Counted from the first letter of the stretch, positions 34,351-44,631 are shown. The stretch: DNA of 64,000 bases from Mesostigma viride (GCA_009746045.1 RPFO01000065.1:6983143-7047142), one strand, 5' to 3'. The notes: generated by a model not told the origin, from the letters alone. Numbers and translations are program-made.

Positions 34351-36321
34351 GTGGGGCAGCGGCTCAATGTAGGTGGCCTTGCTGAACCTATCCTTGACTA
34401 TGAAATAGGTGTCCCCCCCTTCCATGTGCATGACATCCCCCACAAGGTACCCTCGCTCCAAGGGTGGAGTCTTGGCATGCCGCCTACGCGACTTCTTCCT
34501 GATCTTGATGCAGGCAGGACACTGAGCACGCACATTCTTCAGCTCGTTGTATAAAGGTGCCCCCAACATGTGTGCCCCCTCTACCTCGGCTTGGGCCTCA
34601 TGCCCGTATGCACGGTGCATCTGGTATGCTAACAGTTTCAGGGTGACAGCCTGAGGTGCAGTGGCATTGTCAGGATTCTCAACAGGTGGGGTGACTACTG
34701 GGGTAGTGACATTGGCTAACTGGGCAGCTTCAGAGGCTGCACGAAAGGCCGCCCGTGTGAGCACCTTGCCAATGTGAAGATCCACACTAGGGTGGTGTGT
34801 ACCGAGAACATCTGCCCGCCCAGCATTCTCTTGCACTGTCACAACATTCCTCATAGGCCCAACCGCCCCAGTATCTAGCTGGGGTGCTGCAGTAGTGCTT
34901 GGTCGCTCGGCGTTGTACACACCCGACCTAGAAGACACCACATTGCTTAGGTCACGCATTGTAGACCCGTGCTCAGGAAGCACGTGATCCTGGCGCGACA
35001 GAGCCAGAGCAGCATCAACGGATTGCGTGAGCACATCACGGAATGAGACAGAGGATGCAGTCACGTTGCTTTTAGGAACGACGTCAGGCTCTACGACGGC
35101 CCGGTTCAGCGTGACGCATTGAGCAAAAGAAGGGGTATCGAGCGTGCTCTCACCTGACTTTCGTGCTGCCCGTCGCTCTGCCCACTCCTCGCGTGTGCCG
35201 TGGACGACGATGCGCTTGGCCTTGCACGCCTCCACGCTGTGACCACGCAGAACGTCGTGGCACTTGCGGCAAAGGTTGTCCTCGAGCTCCAGGTCCGGGC
35301 GAACTCGGCAGTCATCCCGGACATGGCGACGTCCGAAGCAGCGCTCACAGCGTTGCTTGCGGTCAGTAGACGCCCCCTGCTGCCGCTTGGCCGGGGGATT
35401 ATCACCCTGCTTGGCGTCGCCACCATGCCCGCGCTTGCGCCCTCGCTGGCCCCCGTTGTTGCCGTGGCCGACGACCTTTTTCAGGATGGCCGTAAGCTCC
35501 GACCGCGTAATTGGAGCCTCTGCGCCTGAAGAAGAAGACGCGCCGGCATCCACCTTGCGCAGGGATGGCAGAGCAGCCGAGGCAGCCGGCTTGGACTGCG
35601 CACTCTTGAAGCATGAGATCAAATACAGCATGCCCTCGTCGAAACTGACGGCACTCTTCTTTTTGAGTTCCGTCGCTATGGTCAGATGCACATCCGACGA
35701 CAGGTCGCATTTCTTGAGAAATCGATTGCACAGGAAAATGGGCTTGAGAGTATCTAGCAGCTTGTGCTTGTGCACGAAGACCTGGAAATCACGTGCAGCC
35801 CCGGGCAAATTTGCCTTATTAACTGCATAGCCCTCGAAGTCGTTGAAGGCTTGCTCGTCGGCCTCTTCCTTAGACCGCGACAAGTGGGCATCTAGACCGT
35901 TGTAAAAAACTTCCCAGGTTTGTTTGTTGTCGTCCGCAATGCGAACTAGATTGGCAATGTTTGGGTGCTTTGTTGTACTGCAGAATACTGCACGGAACTT
36001 GCCAATCAGCTCCGAATCTTTGTCTGCGCGTCCATCGCGCAGACGCTTGAGAGCAGCTAGAAAATCTGCTGCGTCGTCCGCCGTATAGTCGGCCGGTAGA
36101 TCAGCGGGCACCTCCGTTTGCTTGAGAGGGCCGCGATTTAGTGCATCGTCAGCAGCCAGCATGAGATGCTTGAACTGCTTGGCCAGTTCAGGTTGCGCCA
36201 CGAGGGTTTGCATCAACCTCGTGGCCTCGTCCGCACTAAAGCGTGGCAGGACGGACCCTGCGGCCTCGCCACTTGGCGTATCTGTGTGTTCGCCCGTGCG
36301 GCTCCGTGTACCGGAAGCCAT
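34291..36321 (-). CDS. Copia gag and N-terminal integrase
   Basis: Starts at ATG 36321, only 19 bases inside the 5' LTR. A helical capsid-like region (to about residue 240) is followed by a Lys/Arg/Gly-rich segment and Cys clusters CERCFGRRHVRDDC and CRKCHDVLRGHSVEAC, two zinc knuckles with long spacings. A short LDTGAVGPM at about residue 490 could be a relic protease site, but its surroundings do not fit. The C-terminal part is the HHCC region (HRAYGHE...CPACIKIR) and the start of integrase (GDVMHMEG, FIVKDRFSKATYIEPLPH). The frame then shifts at CCCC near 34355. Confidence 0.9.
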   Translation of the reverse strand: MASGTRSRTGEHTDTPSGEAAGSVLPRFSADEATRLMQTLVAQPELAKQFKHLMLAADDALNRGPLKQTEVPADLPADYTADDAADFLAALKRLRDGRADKDSELIGKFRAVFCSTTKHPNIANLVRIADDNKQTWEVFYNGLDAHLSRSKEEADEQAFNDFEGYAVNKANLPGAARDFQVFVHKHKLLDTLKPIFLCNRFLKKCDLSSDVHLTIATELKKKSAVSFDEGMLYLISCFKSAQSKPAASAALPSLRKVDAGASSSSGAEAPITRSELTAILKKVVGHGNNGGQRGRKRGHGGDAKQGDNPPAKRQQGASTDRKQRCERCFGRRHVRDDCRVRPDLELEDNLCRKCHDVLRGHSVEACKAKRIVVHGTREEWAERRAARKSGESTLDTPSFAQCVTLNRAVVEPDVVPKSNVTASSVSFRDVLTQSVDAALALSRQDHVLPEHGSTMRDLSNVVSSRSGVYNAERPSTTAAPQLDTGAVGPMRNVVTVQENAGRADVLGTHHPSVDLHIGKVLTRAAFRAASEAAQLANVTTPVVTPPVENPDNATAPQAVTLKLLAYQMHRAYGHEAQAEVEGAHMLGAPLYNELKNVRAQCPACIKIRKKSRRRHAKTPPLERGYLVGDVMHMEGGDTYFIVKDRFSKATYIEPLPHMLRLTCTGLSRSAWLSFIP

Positions 36322-36340
36322 CGGGATTTTTATGAATACA

Positions 36341-36685
36341 AGTTAAAGCCCGACCGGCTCAGCTATGGCGGTCGGTCACGTTGAGCTTGGGATAAGGTGA
36401 ACACAGAGAACTGCTGTCGGAGCTAGCCCACCACTGGTTTATGTCCTAGCCAGCAAACCCTATCCGGTTAGCCGTAACGGTGGGACAAGCTAGCTGTCCG
36501 TACCGACCCGGATAAGGCCCCGGACTGGGGCCTAGGTGGCGCCGGCCCTAGGCGCCGCCCTTAGACCGGTCGACCGCATCGGACCGCCGGATTATAGCCG
36601 GCGGCTTAGCGGACGCTAGCGGAAGGCGTGCGGACGGACATGGGGAACTTAGAGCCAGATCCTAGGGCTCTAGAGTTACTCAACT
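36341..36685 (-). repeat. 5' LTR of copia element
   Basis: Same sequence as 30532-30876. Inside it (minus strand) comes TGTATTCATAAAAATCC and then the ATG; this is not the common initiator-Met primer site. Confidence 0.95.
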
Positions 36686-36856
36686 GCAACCGCCCCCAGC
36701 AGCCTGGCAACACAGTTTTCGCACGATGCTGTACAAGAACAAGGGGTCGCCCGCCGACCCCGGCAACTATAGAGGGGTGACAGTGCGTCCAAAGTGCCCC
36801 CCTCAAGCTTCTCATGCGGCTCATCCAGTGAACCGCCTAGCTGTGCACCGCCCTGG

Positions 36857-37518
36857 TGTTACGACCTGGTTCTCCTCCTCCACCTCGACCCCAGGACCTG
36901 ACCTGTCCTAAACTAACCAACCCGGTAGAAGAAGAAACCCTGTTTTGCTTTCTGAAAGATCGTCGAACTCCCGCGACTCTAATGCTTTCTGACGATAATT
37001 GTTTCCATACAGTCTACAGTCTGAGCGTTTACTTAGACATCAACTGGCAATCCATGTTTGTACATCCATGGTTCGACTATAGCTGTATGTAACAAGCCAT
37101 ATCAAAGGTCGAACTGTCAACACAAGGAAATTGCAACACCTAAATTGGCCGGTAGCCTAGTACGTGCGTGCTCGAGCCAAACATGGCCCTCGCCCGTACG
37201 ATCACAGACAGGTTAGATCTACGCAGGACAACATTCTATTGCCTCGTAGGGCGGCGCTGGTTCAGAACACACAGAGCGCGAAGGGTCCAGGCCATAAAGT
37301 ACGCAGCGCGGCGCGACTGCACCGGCCCACAGTACTGAACAATTGACACGTCACTGGACCAACTAACAACCGGTCAAAAGGGTCCTAACCACACGTAAAC
37401 GTAGGAAAGACAACAGTCCTAACCACGGACTGTTTCGGAATAGCTGATGAGGCCACCAATGACGTAAGGCCTCAATTTACGGCCGTAATAACACAGTTTG
37501 TTATCACGCGCCGCAACA
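36857..37518 (-). repeat. LTR-like sequence, probably solo, inverted
   Basis: On the minus strand it runs TGTTGCGGCG ... CCAGGTCGTAACA. It shares CCGGTGCAGTCGCGCCGCGC with the LTR at 44830-45534 and a long 3' block (TCTACCGGGTTGGTTA, CCAGGTCGTAACA) with 40476-41377. No internal coding region. Flanks are CCTGG and CCTCC, only partly alike. Confidence 0.65.
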
Positions 37519-37806
37519 CCTCCTCCCCATAAAAGGTAGGGAGTCCTCTCCCTACTACGTCAGGAGAGCATAAACACAGTCTGGATCATAAACAGAGGTA
37601 GGTCGGTAGGAAAAAAAAAAACTATCACACCCAGCTATAACCCAACACAATCAACTAGCCACCCAAGGCTCCCAGCGCAAATATGTTAACCGCAAGTCCA
37701 CCCCAAACTGTGTATGTAGGGTTCACCAGCACCACGCCGGGTGTTAGGCTTCCCCTAACTGCCTGGCACAGAGGCTTGCCGGCCCCGGGGGAACGGCACT
37801 AGGCAG
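37519..37806. other. Flank of the palindromic element
   Basis: No gene recognised. The hairpin GGTAGGGAGTCCTCTCCCTAC lies near 37543-37564, as two GTAGGGAG/CTCCCTAC arms. The right end carries GGCAG, the target of the next element. Confidence 0.5.
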
Positions 37807-38826
37807 AGTTATTATAAATAGTGACGGAACCTTTTTGCCACTTGGCAATTAGGTCCGTCACTATTTATCCGGCGAAAACCACTCGCCGGCATCTATTCCG
37901 CGTTAAGTTCACGTGAACTACACGCGGAATTGATGCCGGCGAGTGGTTTTCGCCGGATAAATAGTGACGGACCTAATTGCCAAGTGGCAAAAAGGTTCCG
38001 TCACTATTTATAATAACTAAAACGTCGTAGTGTGGGGGCCGATATCTATCGTACCGCTAATGCCTACTGCAGTACCGAATCTCGCCTTAACGATATTCCA
38101 ACCGGGCATATTTTCCCTTCTGGCACTTTCGTTTGGCCTTCTGGTATCAATTCCTTCCGGTATTCGGAAATACCCGTGTCACCACAGGGATTCGAACCCC
38201 CGACTTACGAGGTCTTAGTTATTATAAATAGTGACGGAACCTTTTTGCCACTTGGCAATTAGGTCCGTCACTATTTATCCGGCGAAAACCACTCGCCGGC
38301 ATCTATTCCGCGTTAAGTTCACGTGAACTTAACGCGGAATAGATACCGGCGAGTGGTTTTCGCCGGATAAATAGTGACGGACCTAATTGCCCAAGTGGCA
38401 AAAAGGTTCCGTCACTATTTATAATAACTAAGACCTCGTAAGTCGGGGGTTCGAATCCCTGTGGTGACACGGGTATTTCCGAATACCGGAAGGAATTGAT
38501 ACCAGAAGGCCAAACGAAAGTGCCAGAAGGGAAAATATGCCCGGTTGGAATATCGTTAAGGCGAGATTCGGTACTGCAGTAGGCATTAGCGGTACGATAG
38601 ATATCGGCCCCCACACTACGACGTTTTAGTTATTATAAATAGTGACGGAACCTTTTTGCCACTTGGCAATTAGGTCCGTCACTATTTATCCGGCGAAAAC
38701 CACTCGCCGGCATCAATCACGTGAACTTAACGCGGAATAGATGCCGGCGAGTGGTTTTCGCCGGATAAATAGTGACGGACCTAATTGCCAAGTGGCAAAA
38801 AGGTTCCGTCACTATTTATAATAACT
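37807..38826. mobile_element. Composite foldback element, 1-kb palindrome
   Basis: Three copies of a self-complementary unit (37807-38018, 38217-38429, 38628-38826) are separated by two 198-bp spacers that are inverted copies of each other (38019-38216 and 38430-38627). The whole is an almost perfect palindrome of about 1020 bp centred near 38323. Unit ends are AGTTATTATAAATAGTGACG. Each unit arm itself holds smaller hairpins (TAGTGACGGA/TCCGTCACTA, TTGCC-ACTT-GGCAA, CCGGCGA/TCGCCGG). The complete composite is flanked by GGCAG at 37802-37806 and 38827-38831. Confidence 0.93.
38430..38627 (+). other. Spacer with tRNA-like 3' half
   Basis: Contains GGTTCGAATCC (38448-38458), a perfect RNA polymerase III B box / T-arm, in AGTCGGGGGTTCGAATCCCT. 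The same lies inverted at 38188-38198. The 5' half of a tRNA is missing: the foldback unit sits where it should be. It may be a tRNA-derived SINE or a broken tRNA gene. Confidence 0.55.
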
Positions 38827-38831
38827 GGCAG

Positions 38832-40475
38832 GACAAGCGTAGGAAACAATACTCACACCAAGTGCCAACAAGGATAACCATGCAACCAACTGGCCAAGCA
38901 TAGAGGGCGACTCTATCTATATACCGGAGGGACAACACCCTCAGGTCGGGCCTAGAGCCCTCTATCTACTGGCCATCAGCCTGGTAGGTCCCGCGCATCG
39001 CGATCAGCACGGTAATGAACGACATCCTCGTCGTTGTCATGGCGGTCAATGGTAAGGTAGACATCCTCCCACACGCCCTCGGGAACAACCCCATGCAGAA
39101 TTAAGGCCCAGTAATACCTGTGTTGTGTCAAACAAAACAATTACCTGCATCCTGGCCCAGTCAATGTGGCCGCAGGAAAATTGGGCGAAAAAGGGTTCCA
39201 CTGCACACACGCACAAAATGCGGAGGTAGGCACGGCTGGCCACAGTCAACTGGGAAAGCTGCACAGTCGTGTTCAAAGAAAAGCTCGAGAAGCCGGTCCA
39301 CGTTGGCCGGCCACAGACGGATATGCCGGATCTCTCGGCCTCGACAACGCCGGGGGCACTGCCGTGAACCAAATTACGTAGAAAGGTAGGGCCCCGCGCG
39401 GGGAGGCGGCCCCGGCACACCGGTGGTCCAGCCGCCCTGGCCGGGCAGGGGGGCGGGCCGGCACGCGTCCCACAGCAGGGAGGGCTGCAGCTGCGTCGCC
39501 AGAAGGCCCGGAGAGCGCGGTGGGCCGGCGGTAGAAGAAGACGGCGTCCGATGCCGGCACGCGCAAGGGTGCAGGGTAGGCCCACGCCCAGCTGGCATAG
39601 CCGGTCATTAATTGTGATGACGCGCCCAGCGGTAGGCGAGACGGCGAACCAAGCAGTCGCCCTCGTACAACGGGTCGGGAAGCAAACGGATCATCGATCC
39701 CGAACGGAGGGACATCTGTGTCCTGCGGATGCGTAGCAGCAGCCGCGGGAATGTCGTGACGGGTGCTCGCCGCAAGCTAGCGAGCGGAGCACCGGTACAA
39801 CATCCCCGGCCAGACACCCGGGGGACCTGCAGCTCACGACACGCTGACACCGACAGGCCATGACCCACCACCGCCTGGTCAGAGATGACCGGGCAGTTGT
39901 GCGCAACCAACGAAGCCTCCAACGGGTCGCCCATGCAGGCGCAACTCGTTCAGCTTCGCGAACAGGGAGCGCTGACCCACCGGCATGCACGACGGCGCTC
40001 AAGCGGGCCTGGTCCACCATCAACTTGGCTGACACAGCCGGCGGTAGGACACCACCACTAGCTAGGCGGCAGCGTAGTCGTATAGAAGGGGGTCCACCCG
40101 AATTAAGCCGGCGGAACCACTGGCAGCGCGGGTCAGCAACCAAACCGGAGGACACCACTGGGTTGCGCACCGGAGGCTGCGCCGACAGCACAGGTAGGAG
40201 CGACGACAGCGCGCGTAGGTGCGACCGCAGCACGAGCAGGCGCAGGCTCCCCGCGAGTAGACGGGACAACAGCGGCAGTAGGGGCAACGACCTCGCGCGC
40301 GGGCGCGACGGCGGCGCTCAGTAGAGCAGGCACGACGGCGGCGCTAACAGCTAGGCGCAGCCACGTCGCAGGACGGCGCAACAGCGGCACTAGTAGGCGC
40401 GACCATGTCGCTGCCGGATGGCGCGACAATGGCTGGCACCACGACAACGGTTACTAGGAGTCACCACAGCGGTAG
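38832..40475. other. GC-rich stretch, no gene recognised
   Basis: Open frames exist on both strands (for example 39046-39585 minus, 39691-40287 minus) but none has a recognisable motif. From 40150 to 40450 there are imperfect repeats of GGCGCGAC-type words. Confidence 0.4.
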
Positions 40476-41377
40476 TGTTGCGGACCGGCCAGTTGGTCCG
40501 GGCGGCAACAATGAAATAAATTGTGTCTTAGTAGTCTTATTAATTCTTGCATAGTCCGTAGGACTTTGGGATTCATTTGGGACATTGTCCTTAGTCCAAG
40601 ACTTTTGTATGAAACGGCGGATAGATTGCGTGATGCGGACTATCAAGGAGACATACGGACTAGTTATTTTGGGCCTAGTTTGCGGTACCGGATCTTCTTG
40701 GGGCCGGGTCGGCCCTAGATGCCACATCGAATCTTGTGAGTGATGCTTCCGATAGGTTCTGGAAGGTCGGCGCACGTGGCGCCGCGCCTCCTTATCCGTT
40801 CCGCCGTCGGTTACTAGCGCAGCTAGGTGAAATATGTCCGAGGATCGACGAAGGTATCGATTGTCCTCTTGGTTTGATGAATGTTACGTGCGGTTCAGCC
40901 TACACACTGAACCTGGGGCAACTATCCATTTGTAAATGGTCTTCAGTTGCTAGCCATTATAAGTGTGTATTAATTAGCTTGCCATCAAGTCGCGGTATGT
41001 GCCAGATATCTGACGACCCCAGTCGTGAAGCGCAATCTGCATTAGGCTACCTTGATTCTTCTTATAATACCGGCAGAGTTGATCTTTCGCTACGTAGCTC
41101 AGGTTATAGTGTAAATCTGGGGACGTAACACTGGTTATCGGAGGTTTTTGTTGCTGGCGAGGTTAGCTAACTCTCGCGGAGAGAGCTAGTGTACATAATG
41201 GCTCAATAATAATGGTCAGAATTATCGCAAAGCATTAGTCTTTCAATTAATCTTTCAAGCAGAACAGGTTTACTACCTTCTACCGGGTTGGTTATAGCTT
41301 AAGACACGTTCGCCGAGGCAGACATTGGGTTACAAGAGGCCGTGCATGGTGGAGGCGGTATTCCAGGTCGTAACACA
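40476..41377 (+). repeat. LTR-like sequence, plus orientation
   Basis: Begins TGTTGCGGAC...GGCAACAATGAAATAAAT, like the LTR at 44830. The shared part ends GGGGACGTAACA at 41130, followed by CTGGTTATCGGAGG, which resembles a Met-tRNA primer site. A further 247 bp match the 3' part of the LTR at 36857-37518 and end CCAGGTCGTAACA at 41377. It may therefore be a long LTR or a recombinant of two subfamilies. No gag or pol follows. Confidence 0.6.
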
Positions 41378-41915
41378 TTAGTCCTCAGTACATGGTCGAG
41401 TGGGATGGGATGGGTGGAGCTATTTATCTACTACTATATAATAAGTTAATAGTATGGCATTCACAGTTAATTTGACCCTGTAACTATACATAGGTCTTAA
41501 AGGCATATAGTTACAGGGGTTGTGGGCACCACGGCCCGAAATTAACTGTGAATGCCATACTCGGTCACACGCGGAGCCCCCACTGCATGGCTTGGGGGTG
41601 GTCTCCTTCATCACTACCTGCCACCTATCCTTGCCAACTACGTGCCTCCAGATTACAGACTTGCCAGGGGGCTGCATGCCCTGGCGTCATAGTAAAAAGA
41701 TTCGGGTATTCAGATTCGGGATTCGATATTATGGGCCGGTCAGTTGTGGACCAAATAACACACTATTCAGCCATTATTTGGTCATTATTCAGTCTTTATT
41801 CGGTTATTATTTGGATTCGGAAGAGGCCAAAACACCAACAAAATCTTTAGACTATTCGGATAATATTCGTAAAATCTTTTTACACTGCCTGGCGTGAGCC
41901 CATTGCGACGTGGGT
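41378..41915 (-). pseudogene. LINE ORF2 C terminus and 3' UTR
   Basis: The minus strand encodes GKSVIWRHVVGKDRWQVVMK (about 41665-41605), matching the ORF2 tail of the LINE at 45645-46587. The 5' end is truncated at about 41915. A hAT-type MITE sits in it at 41688-41887. The 3' part has an inverted duplication around GTATGGCATTCACAGTTAA (41454-41563). Confidence 0.8.
41688..41887. mobile_element. hAT-type MITE, 200 bp
   Basis: Ends CATAGTAAAAAGATT and, inverted, CAGTGTAAAAAGATT, with an exact 8-bp duplication CCTGGCGT at 41680-41687 and 41888-41895. A-T-rich, no coding capacity. Confidence 0.88.
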
Positions 41916-42005
41916 AACACATTAATTAATTAATTAATTAATTAATGTATTAATTAATGTATTAATTAATTAATTAATTAATGTATTAATTAATTAATTA
42001 ATTAA
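41916..42005. repeat. (ATTA)n LINE tail, left part
   Basis: The TTAATTAATTAA tract is interrupted by TAATGTATTAATT. It continues at 43348 beyond the TTAA element, so it was one tail of about 120 bp. Confidence 0.85.
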
Positions 42006-43347
42006 CCCATAGTCCGCTGACCCATTTTTGACACTTTCATACCCCTGAAAATGAAAAAAATCATAACTCACAGGCCACAACTCCAAATACCCCCAACCAA
42101 GATGCTAGGAGTATCTACACTTTAAGGGCTTTCAGAATATGCAATAATACCTTGGCTTTATCAAAGCATTTGGATGATAGCTTCAGTCAAAGCTGGCCAA
42201 AAGACGATCTTTTTTCCCCAAGGAAAAGTCTACCCCCCCCTAACTTCCCAGGGAGGGCAGGGAATCTCAATACCAACATTGGACAACTTAGGTGGATAGT
42301 CCAATGGGGGTTTCCTTGGGTCAGACCACCCGGATAACCCATTACCCCTACATAACGTGCTCATACATGTGTGTGGGTTACGCGCGTGTAAACAGCTATC
42401 TATGACATGCAGCACAATAATGCAATATAACAAGCTATCACAGGCTGCCAAAAGTGCTGGAATACAAACACGTTGCCTACCTGCACTAACGGAGTGGTAT
42501 ACTCCAAAGAAATGCCCAAAACTGGGCACTTTCAGGGCTAATACCACTCTTTACAACAGGCATGGAACTTGCTGAAATATGCATGGATAAAATCGTCATT
42601 CATAATGCATGGGATACGTATTCCGCTGCAAACAACACGCAAATACGTTGTCGTACCTGGCTCGTTCATGCCCTACCCGGATTCCGCTGGCCGGGACCCT
42701 CATATCTCACACATACTGATGCTCTACAGGCAAAGGCCGCCATAGCCGCATACTTCATGATCCGCCATGGCTACCAGGTCGATGTTCCGTGCAAAGATGG
42801 CCACTAAACTAGTCCGCATTCTCAGCAAACGCTGCAGCTCACGTCCCTTACCCAAACTGGATGCCCGGGCTGGCGCAGATTGCCCGGCCATAGGGAGAAA
42901 ATCGACCTATGATAAGCTATGACTCATCTGGAACTGACGACCAGGAAAGTCATATTTTCCTACCTGTATTTTCCTAACCCTATAAATCTGGCGGTGCCTG
43001 ACCTACGAAAATCATGCATCGTCATTCTGAGCAACATTCTGAACCGTTTCAAGCCGTGAGACGCAAAAATTTCGTGACAGCGGCAAGTTGGCAGCCATAT
43101 CTCATTACGCGCGCGCGCGAGCGAAAATTTCCCGCCAAAGTCACGTGATACATGCTCAATGCACGTTGTAATTACCAGGCTATGGCGAATATTACCCCCA
43201 AACCTATGCATCACCTTCGTCCCTAAGTGTTCCCGGACCCACCGGACCACTGACATCCGTCACAGGTGGCGCGGCGCTTACGGCGCGGCGCGAAATTCGA
43301 CCGTTAGTCAAACTACCCGACAGGTCGGGTAGTTTACGGACTATGGG
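42006..43347. mobile_element. TTAA-flanked element 3 (piggyBac-like, non-autonomous)
   Basis: Inverted ends CCCATAGTCCG are flanked by TTAA at 42002-42005 and 43348-43351, inside the (ATTA)n tail. The right end has a 12-bp-arm hairpin (AAACTACCCGAC/GTCGGGTAGTTT, 43308-43333). No transposase recognised. Because the target is itself TTAA-rich, the duplication is weaker evidence here; the matching CCC-type ends are the stronger part. Confidence 0.7.
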
Positions 43348-43410
43348 TTAATTAATTAATTAATTAATTAATTAAACTCGTGCTCCCGTTGGGGAATCAC
43401 GGAGCATTAA
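43348..43410 (-). mobile_element. LINE 3' end: hairpin and (ATTA)n tail, right part
   Basis: On the minus strand the hairpin GCTCCGTGATTCCCCAACGG (43386-43405) is followed by GAGCACGAGTTTAATTAATT and the tail that is split by element 3. Confidence 0.8.
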
Positions 43411-43414
43411 CCCC

Positions 43415-43649
43415 GATGGATGGATGGATGGATGGATGGATGGATGGATGGATGGATGGATGGATGGATGGATGGATGGATGGATGGATGGATGGATGGA
43501 TGGATGGATGGATGGATGGATGGATGGATGGATGGATGGATGGATGGATGGATGGATGGATGGATGGATGGATGGATGGATGGATGGATGGATGGATGGA
43601 TGGATGGATGGATGGATGGATGGATGGATGGATGGATGGATGGATGGAT
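43415..43649. repeat. (GATG)n microsatellite, about 58 units
   Basis: Perfect 4-bp repeat of 235 bp. On the minus strand it directly extends the (ATTA)n tail of the ORF1-only element, so it may have started as that tail. The Met-Asp-Gly-Trp frames are not genes. Confidence 0.97.
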
Positions 43650-44631
43650 TAATTAATTAGTAGTAACATAACTCCGTGGGGAGTACATGTAGCACATATC
43701 CCTGAGAAGGGGCATATGGCTTTTAATACATTCTGTGAATACATTCTGGGCTACTTCCTGCAAGCTGGTGGGAATGTAAACTACCCTTGCTCTGAGTGCG
43801 CCAGGGCACCTGCCCCCCCATGATCTATCAAGCTATGCCCAGCTAAGGGCCGGGGAGCCTGTCATGTGTGGGAAGATCATCATGGCTATACAAGAGCCAG
43901 GTATGGCTTCTCAACAGAGAGCGTCTCTCTGCATAGGCATAGCATGGCTAAATTCTTAATGCAACATCCATGGGAGGTCCCATTACTGTATAGGCATGGC
44001 TTGGCTAAATATTGAAGGCATCATCCATGTGGGCCATTATGGGTGCACATGCGCGTGGGCCACATGCTAGGCTAAGCCTGACTAGTCTACACTACTGGTA
44101 TATATTCCCTAGTCTGAGGTGGCAGGAGGTGCCTGCCAGGGCTTGTGGTCAACGTGGATGACCGCGCCCCCCTCCAGTATACCGGCTTCCCCCCTGCGCT
44201 CTGCCGGAGCTGAAGGTAGGTCGGCCATAGCTCGCGTCGCCGCTGTTGCTGGGCCAGGGTCAAGTCGTCGTCCAGCGTGAAGCGAGTCTCCGAGAGCTTC
44301 TTGCGGCAAGGAACGCCAGCTTGTCCGCCATTTACCTAAAGGTGAGGAGCACGGGTACCGGGCCAGCCTTACCCCGTGCGCGGGGGAGGCGGACAGCCGA
44401 CATCCGCAGCTCACCAGTGAGTTGCAAGCATGGGGGCAAGAATGTCGCGCTTAAATGCCGTGAGAAGGCTCGTCGAGGTCTCACCTGCCGGCTGGTCGAA
44501 GTGCTTGACAATGACATTGTGGCTGCGCTGGGTGATGTCGGCCTCCTCGCGAAGGTCGAGGGCTTGTTGCTTGAGTTGTGCCGCGATGGTGGATGGATGG
44601 GTGGGTACGTACACGCAATCCTACCGGTCTA
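43650..44631 (-). mobile_element. ORF1-only LINE derivative, copy 1
   Basis: On the minus strand: an ORF1-like coding part (44614-44105), about 400 bp of 3' UTR, the hairpin TACTCCCCACGGAGTTATG (43670-43688), ATTA repeats, then ATCC repeats. No ORF2. The layout is the same as at 47467-48255. Confidence 0.8.
44105..44614 (-). pseudogene. L1-type ORF1 protein
   Basis: RNA-binding chaperone of LINE particles. A coiled-coil-like start (QLKQQALDLREEADITQRSH) is followed by NVIVKHFDQPAGE, LTAFKRDILAP, VPVLLTF, and after frame changes the C-terminal FTLDDDLTLAQQQRRRELWP and GKPVYWRG. This is the L1 ORF1 arrangement of coiled coil, RNA-recognition fold and C-terminal domain. Two or three frame changes make it a pseudogene. 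Confidence 0.8.

Larger units (their letters stand above)
30532..36685 (-). mobile_element. Ty1/copia retrotransposon, probably recent
   Basis: 6154 bp with LTRs 30532-30876 and 36341-36685 (345 bp each, no difference seen by eye) and a perfect 5-bp duplication GCAAC (30527-30531 and 36686-36690). Transcribed on the minus strand: gag, integrase, a protease-like domain, RT, RNase H. LTR ends are AGTT...AACT, not TG...CA. The coding region is spread over three frames, and both frame changes fall in or beside C/G homopolymers, so the true element may be a single ORF. Confidence 0.95.
30145..36856 (+). pseudogene. LINE ORF2 reverse transcriptase start, split by copia
   Basis: The left part (30145-30531) encodes a linker and PPFTSREVTEAVQRLRYDA, SDEIPAAVVKL and LFRDICHRILLSSQ, the N-terminal fingers of a LINE RT. 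The right part (36686-36856) continues AWQHSFRTMLYKNKGSPADP, GNYRGVTV. The copia element lies exactly between, at the GCAAC target. The LINE is cut again at 36857 by a solo LTR and not found beyond it. Confidence 0.88.

Noticed and set aside
38430-38627. Complete tRNA gene
   Set aside because: Only the T-arm and 3' side are present; no 5' acceptor, D-arm or A box could be found.
37519-40475. Retrotransposon body between the LTRs at 36857 and 40476
   Set aside because: The two LTRs face opposite ways with their 5' ends toward this interval, so it cannot be their internal region.
43380-43660. Met-Asp-Gly-Trp repeat protein
   Set aside because: A 4-bp microsatellite reads open in three frames.
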